A stretch of 19,274 bases of DNA from Opitutia bacterium UBA3151 (lineage in GTDB: Bacteria; Verrucomicrobiota; Verrucomicrobiia; Opitutales; Seribacteraceae), in assembly GCA_002364975.1 (NCBI GenBank), contig DEYT01000101.1, positions 1 through 19,274 on the forward strand. The letters run 5' to 3'. This document shows positions 14,916-19,274 of this stretch, in pieces; position 1 is the stretch's first letter; every line of letters starts with the position of its first letter. Made by a program: the position numbers and the translations under genes. The notes beneath the pieces were generated by a model. It was not told the DNA's origin and ran no database searches. It saw only the letters and a list, made by a program, of their open reading frames with translations.

Positions 14916-16142
14916 GTGAAGAGAAAATTTCAGATTGACGAAATTCGATCGGAGTTTCCGATTTTGCAAAGAAGTAATCGTGGTAAACCTATTGCTTATT
15001 TAGACAATGCGGCTTCTTCGCAAAAGCCGCATTGTGTGATTGATTCGGTCGCAAAGTATTATCAGAATTTTAATTCCAATGTTCATCGCGGCATTTATGA
15101 ACTCGCAGAGGATGCCGAGAAATTATATGCATCTTCAAGGCAAAACATCGCGAGTTATCTTTCTGTTCATCCGAATGAAATCATATTCGTCCGCGGTGCT
15201 ACGGAAGGATTAAATTTAATTGCCCATTGCCTTGGGCGTGCGAAATTAAATGCAGGGGATATTGTAATCCTTTCGGACATGGAACACCACGCGAACATTG
15301 TTCCATGGCAAATGATCTGTGAGCAACTGGGTGCCAAGATCGAGGTTGTCTCCATTCTTCCGGATGGAAGCTTGGATATGGAAAAGCTTGAAGAACTTCT
15401 TCTGCTAGAAAACTCGAAGATTCTATCCCTTTGTTCCATTTCAAATACCTTGGGAACCGTAAACCCAATCAAAGAAATCACAACAAAAGCCCATAAAAAT
15501 GGTACCTTGGTAGTCATTGATGGTGCTCAAAGTATCCCTCACGAAAGGCCTGACCTAAAGGATTTAGATTGTGATTTCTTTGTATTTTCGGGCCACAAAG
15601 TTTTCGGGCCGATGGGCATTGGCGTTGTTTATGGTAAATCAAAGCATCTAGAGGGCTTACCCCCTTATCAGGGTGGTGGAGATATGATCGACCAAGTCAG
15701 CTTTAAGGGTACTACTTTTGCTCCATCTCCACAAAGGTTTGAGGCGGGCACTCCCAATGTGGCTGGAGCAATTGGACTAGGTGAAGCAATCCAATTCCTT
15801 TCCCAGTTTGATATGCGAGAGATTCATGAGCATGAAATGAATTTATTGAAATCTGCCCGTGAAGATCTTTTGAAAATCAATGGTTTTAAAGAACACGGGA
15901 CGACTTTGGACAAAGCGGCTGTTTTGTCTTTTTCTATTGAATCAGTCCATCCTCATGACTTGGCCTCGATCCTCGACGCTGAGGGTGTTGCAACTAGAAC
16001 AGGACATCATTGCTGCCAGCCATTGATGGAAAAACTTGGCACTGAAGCTACCGCACGTGCATCTTTTGCATTCTACAACACGGCTGAAGAAGTAGTTCGC
16101 TTTACCAAGGCGACCGAAAAAGCGGTTTCTATTCTTAAATAG
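14916..16142 (+). CDS. sufS: SufS-type (group II) cysteine desulfurase
   Basis: SufS is a cytoplasmic PLP enzyme that takes sulfur from cysteine as a persulfide for Fe-S cluster assembly. Visible motifs are IAYLDNAASSQKP near the start, VRGATEGLNLIA, LSDMEHHANIVPW, SNTLGTVNPI, VIDGAQSIPH, FVFSGHKVFGPMGIG with the PLP lysine K228, and RTGHHCCQPLM with the catalytic Cys at 366 (E. coli SufS K226 and C364). The GTG start at 14916 gives 408 residues and the usual SufS-like N-terminus; a TTG at 14880 would add 12 residues that do not match the family. No strong Shine-Dalgarno site marks either. No sufB, sufC, sufD or sufE lies in the window, so it is an orphan here, although the partners may be elsewhere. 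It ends 9 bases from the convergent sulfatase gene. Assignment to the SufS/CsdA group is secure; the exact in vivo partner is not. Confidence 0.92.
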   Translation: MKRKFQIDEIRSEFPILQRSNRGKPIAYLDNAASSQKPHCVIDSVAKYYQNFNSNVHRGIYELAEDAEKLYASSRQNIASYLSVHPNEIIFVRGATEGLNLIAHCLGRAKLNAGDIVILSDMEHHANIVPWQMICEQLGAKIEVVSILPDGSLDMEKLEELLLLENSKILSLCSISNTLGTVNPIKEITTKAHKNGTLVVIDGAQSIPHERPDLKDLDCDFFVFSGHKVFGPMGIGVVYGKSKHLEGLPPYQGGGDMIDQVSFKGTTFAPSPQRFEAGTPNVAGAIGLGEAIQFLSQFDMREIHEHEMNLLKSAREDLLKINGFKEHGTTLDKAAVLSFSIESVHPHDLASILDAEGVATRTGHHCCQPLMEKLGTEATARASFAFYNTAEEVVRFTKATEKAVSILK

Positions 16143-16151
16143 AAAATATAC

Positions 16152-17534
16152 CTATTCCAACAGCCATGGACTTCGTGCGTTGGCAGTGATTTCTTTATCA
16201 AGTTCAATCATACGAGCGTTTAGTTTTTCGACCATTTTAGGATTTTCACTCACCAAATTCTTACTTTCTCCTAGATCAGCAATAAGATCAAAGAGCATAC
16301 TCTCTTCCACCACATTTTGTTTTTTTCTCTTCATCTTTTTCAGGAACTTCCATTTACCCTGTCGAATTCCTTCAATCTCACCTCTTGAGGTATAGTAAAG
16401 GAATTCGTTTCTAGGAGATTTTTCTGTCCCCATGAGCAAACCTTTGGCATCTAAACCATCAATCTTATTTTCTGTGGTTAAATTTTGACCAACCATAGAT
16501 GCAAAAGTCGGAAGTAGATCAATCGTACCCAGAAGCTCGGTTGTAATCGAGCCCTTGGGTATACCAGGACCACGAATAACAAACGGAACTCTTTGCCCAC
16601 CTTCAAAAGTGGTACCTTTTCCATCGCGTAAAGGACCGGCAGAACCTCCATGGTGGCGAAAAGACAGCCAAGGTCCATTGTCCGTGGTGTATATCACATA
16701 GGTTTTTTTCGCTATTTTAAGTTCATCGAGTGTGCGGAGGATTCTACCAACTTCTGCATCAATATGTTCGATTGTATTAATATACGCATTTTTAGGATCT
16801 GGGTCCCGTACTTCGTCTGGTACATATAATGGAATGTGTGGCATGGAGTGGGGAAGGTATACAAAAAATGACTTTTCGGCATTCTTACGGATGAAATTAA
16901 TCGACTTGGTTGTACATCTTCTGGTTATCGTTCTTTGGTCTACCGGTAACTCGATCATTTTATCATCCTCAAAGAGCGGAGTTTTCCATTTGGTTAAGGT
17001 CGACCCAGGGTCCGCCCAAAGAATATCCATTCCATCTGCTCCCCCCTTAGGCTTTCCTTTATTATCGGGATAATTCATATCATTGGAGTAAGGGATTCCA
17101 TAATAGGTATCAAAGCCATTTGAAACCGGGAGAGTCTCTCGGTGATGACCAAGATGCCATTTACCAAAACAAGCGGTCGCATAACCCAGAGATTTAAAAT
17201 AATCACCCATGGTATATTCACTCGGGTTCAGTCCTTTCTTGGAGGCAGGAAATAGAACATGCTGATGCATCCCTACCCGCTTAGGATAGCAACCGGTTAA
17301 AAGTGCTGCCCGTGAAGGTGTACAAACCGGAGATGCAACCATGAAATTGGTAAGCTTTCTTCCTTCTTTTGCAATACGGTCAATATTTGGCGTCTTTATT
17401 TTGGTTGAACCAAAACATGACAAATCCCCATAACCTTGATCATCAGTGAAAATAAGAATGAAGTTCGGTTTTTCAGCCAAGCAAAAACTGCCAAAGATCA
17501 AGAGGGAGCAAATATAAATACTAAATAATTTCAT
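16152..17534 (-). CDS. Exported type I (formylglycine-dependent) sulfatase
   Basis: The 460-residue product is an S1-type arylsulfatase-like enzyme that hydrolyses sulfate esters, probably from sulfated glycans. Residues 1-20 are a signal peptide ending in a small-residue cleavage region (FCLAEKPNF). The N-terminal metal site is FTDDQGYGDLSCFG (D31, D32). The maturation motif is SPVC71-TPSRAALLTG, so Cys71 is the residue turned into formylglycine, with P and R at the required places. FGKWHLGHH, LPHSMPHIPL and TTDNGPW are the expected downstream active-site blocks (metal-binding Asp-Asn). The C-terminal part ends in an ordinary sulfatase tail. It is transcribed opposite to its neighbours: convergent with sufS, divergent from the VOC gene with 124 bases between. 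The formylglycine-generating lipoprotein at 7699-8796 is a plausible maturase. The substrate (algal sulfated polysaccharide is a habitat guess) cannot be told from sequence. Confidence 0.94.
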   Translation of the reverse strand: MKLFSIYICSLLIFGSFCLAEKPNFILIFTDDQGYGDLSCFGSTKIKTPNIDRIAKEGRKLTNFMVASPVCTPSRAALLTGCYPKRVGMHQHVLFPASKKGLNPSEYTMGDYFKSLGYATACFGKWHLGHHRETLPVSNGFDTYYGIPYSNDMNYPDNKGKPKGGADGMDILWADPGSTLTKWKTPLFEDDKMIELPVDQRTITRRCTTKSINFIRKNAEKSFFVYLPHSMPHIPLYVPDEVRDPDPKNAYINTIEHIDAEVGRILRTLDELKIAKKTYVIYTTDNGPWLSFRHHGGSAGPLRDGKGTTFEGGQRVPFVIRGPGIPKGSITTELLGTIDLLPTFASMVGQNLTTENKIDGLDAKGLLMGTEKSPRNEFLYYTSRGEIEGIRQGKWKFLKKMKRKKQNVVEESMLFDLIADLGESKNLVSENPKMVEKLNARMIELDKEITANARSPWLLE

Positions 17535-17658
17535 CCCAAATATTGACTATAAGATGCTAATTTCAGCAAGTATATTAACCAGAGTTCATACTTTTTTTTC
17601 AATGTGTTAGGACTTCATGGTTGATTGAAATTCATGGGAGAATAAAAGGTACAGCATC

Positions 17659-18210
17659 ATGAAAAAAAATATAAATTTAATTTTCTTACTTATTTTAAGT
17701 AGTCCTTTTTGTTTTACCTTGGTGGGGAAATCAAATTTCTCCAAGCAAACCATCGACTTGGGTTTAGTGGTTACTGACCTCAATCAATCCCTGAAGTTCT
17801 ATAAAGAGATTATTGGTTTTCAGGAGATCACTGGTTTTGAAGTTAAAGGTTCCTTTCCAAAAAAAGTTGGCTTAAGCGATGGAGCTCCTCTTGATATTCA
17901 TGTTCTTGTCCTTGGAGAAGATGAAAACGCTACAAAACTCAAACTTATGCAGGTAAAGTCAAAGAAGAAAACCCTCAAAATCAAACAGCCTTTCATTCAC
18001 ACGGTTGCTGGCTTCTCGTATATTACTGTATTTGTTGAAAATGTTGATCTTGTTTGGTCCAATGCTTCTAAACTTGGAGTTTTGGCATATGCGGAAAGCC
18101 CACAAGTTTTACCTGCAGGTTTACCTCAAGACATCTGCCTTTTGATGTTAAAAGATCCGGATGGAAATTTCGTAGAAATCGTAGGTCCCAAAACAAAATC
18201 CTTAAAATAA
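17659..18210 (+). CDS. Exported VOC-fold (glyoxalase/dioxygenase superfamily) protein
   Basis: The 183-residue product has an N-terminal hydrophobic signal (MKKNINLIFLLILSSPFCFTLVG) followed by one VOC domain (about 30-178). Family-type features are IDLGLVVTDLNQSLKFYKEIIGF, where the superfamily often has a metal-binding His in the first strand but Leu is seen here, and the terminal LKDPDGNFVEIVGP, which keeps the usual metal-ligand Glu. The middle strand has LDIHVLVLGE. The missing first His makes a standard glyoxalase I activity doubtful; binding of a small ligand is an alternative. Export is unusual for VOC proteins but recurs in marine PVC genomes as far as I recall. AAAAGG lies nine bases before the start. 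It is divergent from the sulfatase and may share its control region; a TTGATT at 17621 is a possible -35, without a convincing -10. Confidence 0.8.
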   Translation: MKKNINLIFLLILSSPFCFTLVGKSNFSKQTIDLGLVVTDLNQSLKFYKEIIGFQEITGFEVKGSFPKKVGLSDGAPLDIHVLVLGEDENATKLKLMQVKSKKKTLKIKQPFIHTVAGFSYITVFVENVDLVWSNASKLGVLAYAESPQVLPAGLPQDICLLMLKDPDGNFVEIVGPKTKSLK

Positions 18211-18531
18211 ATTTGGAAAATACAGGAAACTGGATGGCATGAAAAACCTACAGAGGTAAGAATAAATCCATCCTCGTTGGTAAGACTTTTTTGAGCAAAT
18301 GGTACTGCTATTTCGGTTTTGCACAAGATGTACGTTCTCATTTTTATGGAAGTAATTATTATTACAGAATTGAAGCACAAATGTCCTAAACATGGGTTTG
18401 GAATCCATTGGCATTCATATATACTTCTCTGCTATATTTCTTATTCTTTTTTTCAACCAAATTGGTACAACAATTAATTTAAATTTCCATATTTGAAACC
18501 TATAAAACTTCATCTTCTTTTTGGCGAAGAA
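18211..18531. other. Intergenic region before the phosphatase-like gene
   Basis: I see no gene or convincing RNA in these roughly 320 bases. They are AT-rich, especially 18420-18490, which would suit a promoter for the downstream gene. No rho-independent terminator for the VOC gene is apparent. Minus-strand open frames here are short and lack any protein-like motif. Confidence 0.5.
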
Positions 18532-19176
18532 ATGACAAAACTAGACAAATTTAAATCAGTAGATAATAACCAAGTTCCTTCTAGTAATTCCAACCAGAAG
18601 GAAAGCGTTCCATCACCTTTTATTCAACTTTTTGGTCGACATGACTTCATCTTGCCTAACAGAGTTGCAAGCAGGACTTATCAATCATCCGACCTGCCCA
18701 CGATTTTGTTCTTGTGCAAAAGAGGTATGTCCCGGTCTCCCCTTGCTCAGGAAATAATGAGAGACCTACTTCAAAGGTCCTCTTATTTTGGCAGGATTAG
18801 GGTTTCCTCTAGAGGGGTGAACATTGTTTACAATGATTGTTCTGTCGACGGTCGGATGCAGTCGTACTCTTCCAAACTTGATTTAATTCTCCATGGTACA
18901 TCCAAGTTTGCCACGGTTCCTGATTTGGCAAACGCGTCTCTGATTATAACCATGGATGCTGACAGCGAAGATTTTGTGAAGGTTCACAAAAATGCCATCC
19001 GTGGTCACACTAGACCTATCGGTATTTTCCTTGCACCTGGCAGTGAGCCTTATATCCAAGATCCCTATGACCGTGGAGAAGATACGGATGTCGATGATCG
19101 TTACGAGTCCATTATTGCTTCTACCCAAACCGCCTGCACCAAAATCCTTGCGGTTATTCCCAACTTGGTACTTTAG
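18532..19176 (+). CDS. Low-molecular-weight protein tyrosine phosphatase-like protein with N-terminal extension
   Basis: The C-terminal 155 residues resemble low-molecular-weight tyrosine phosphatases, which hydrolyse phosphotyrosine through a cysteinyl-phosphate and in bacteria often control exopolysaccharide export. The P-loop is ILFLC62-KRGMSR68-SPLAQEIM, fitting CX5RS with the SRSP ending of the family. The late IQDPYDRGED holds D177-P178, the position of the general-acid Asp in the DP loop. The family's usual Asn-Ile-Cys in the loop (GNICRS) is here RGMSRS, so the P-loop is atypical but keeps Cys, Gly, Ser and Arg. About 55 residues before the domain are polar and Ser/Asn/Gln-rich with no assigned fold. 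The start is ATG 18532, after GAAGA; a TTG at 18493 would give 13 more residues. It stands alone with no adjacent tyrosine kinase or Wzc-like gene, so activity and target are uncertain. Arsenate-reductase-type function is an alternative but less likely. Confidence 0.8.
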   Translation: MTKLDKFKSVDNNQVPSSNSNQKESVPSPFIQLFGRHDFILPNRVASRTYQSSDLPTILFLCKRGMSRSPLAQEIMRDLLQRSSYFGRIRVSSRGVNIVYNDCSVDGRMQSYSSKLDLILHGTSKFATVPDLANASLIITMDADSEDFVKVHKNAIRGHTRPIGIFLAPGSEPYIQDPYDRGEDTDVDDRYESIIASTQTACTKILAVIPNLVL

Positions 19177-19251
19177 ATGATTGAAAATTAGACCTGATTT
19201 TCTTTGTAGGATTAGGCTCTTTTCATTTGGTAGTTGGTACAAAATCCTCGT

Positions 19252-19274
19252 CTTTTGATCAGAAAAAGTTTTTT
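19252..19274 (+). terminator. Weak candidate rho-independent terminator after the phosphatase-like gene
   Basis: CTTTT (19252-19256) can pair with AAAAG (19264-19268) across a 7-base loop, followed by at least six T that run to the window edge. The stem is short and AT-rich, so the support is mainly its place about 75 bases after the stop. Confidence 0.25.

Noticed and set aside
1..19274. Mobile element, phage, toxin-antitoxin or defence system
   Set aside because: No integrase, transposase, terminal repeats, CRISPR-like array or defence signature was found on either strand; the tRNA has no duplicated 3' end nearby suggesting an attachment site.

Overview
This window looks like chromosomal DNA of a free-living, aerobic, probably marine member of the Verrucomicrobiota (Opitutae-like) or a related PVC bacterium. 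That placement is an inference from gene content. The window carries a cluster of proteins with DUF1549/DUF1553, DUF1501, planctomycete-type cytochrome c (PSCyt1) and SHD1-like domains, which are characteristic of Planctomycetota and Verrucomicrobiota. It also has an exported sulfatase together with an oxygen-dependent-type formylglycine-generating enzyme. The DNA is moderately AT-rich by eye and many starts lack a clear Shine-Dalgarno sequence. No phage, insertion sequence or CRISPR array is visible.

Layout: (1) 1-2624, a truncated sodium/solute symporter gene overlapping a GH20-type hexosaminidase gene, an amino-sugar uptake and hydrolysis pair. (2) 2616-3782, hemW on the minus strand, tail-to-tail with GH20 and head-to-head with the next unit. 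(3) 3804-7413, four tightly packed plus-strand genes: an IPT/TIG-type lipoprotein, a GT2 glycosyltransferase, an MTA/SAH-nucleosidase-like protein and a spore-photoproduct-lyase-family radical SAM enzyme, the last two joined by an ATGA overlap. (4) 7483-7558, tRNA-Thr(UGU). (5) 7699-8796, a lipoprotein formylglycine-generating enzyme with both catalytic cysteines. (6) 8797-9144, an AT-rich gap. (7) 9145-14795, a three-gene exported redox-type cluster: DUF1549/DUF1553 protein with two embedded Cys-rich YHS/TRASH-like modules, Tat-type DUF1501 protein, and a double cytochrome c domain protein with C-terminal leucine-rich repeats. (8) 14916-16142, a SufS-type cysteine desulfurase without its usual suf partners. 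(9) 16152-17534, an exported type I sulfatase on the minus strand. (10) 17659-18210, an exported VOC-fold protein. (11) 18532-19176, a low-molecular-weight tyrosine-phosphatase-like protein with an N-terminal extension.

Working links: the symporter and GH20 fit use of amino sugars from glycans. The formylglycine-generating enzyme is the expected maturation factor for the CTPSR-type sulfatase, and both appear to act outside the cytoplasm. The 9-15 kb cluster combines heme-binding motifs (CxxCH), metal-binding-type Cys modules and an alkaline-phosphatase-fold-like protein, all with export signals, so it is probably an envelope-located redox assembly of unknown substrate. The nucleosidase/SPL pair suggests a coupled nucleotide-damage or nucleoside-processing function. 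The most unusual observations are the duplicated Cys modules inside the DUF1549/DUF1553 protein and the nucleosidase-SPL pair with a Tyr-to-Phe change beside the radical SAM cluster.
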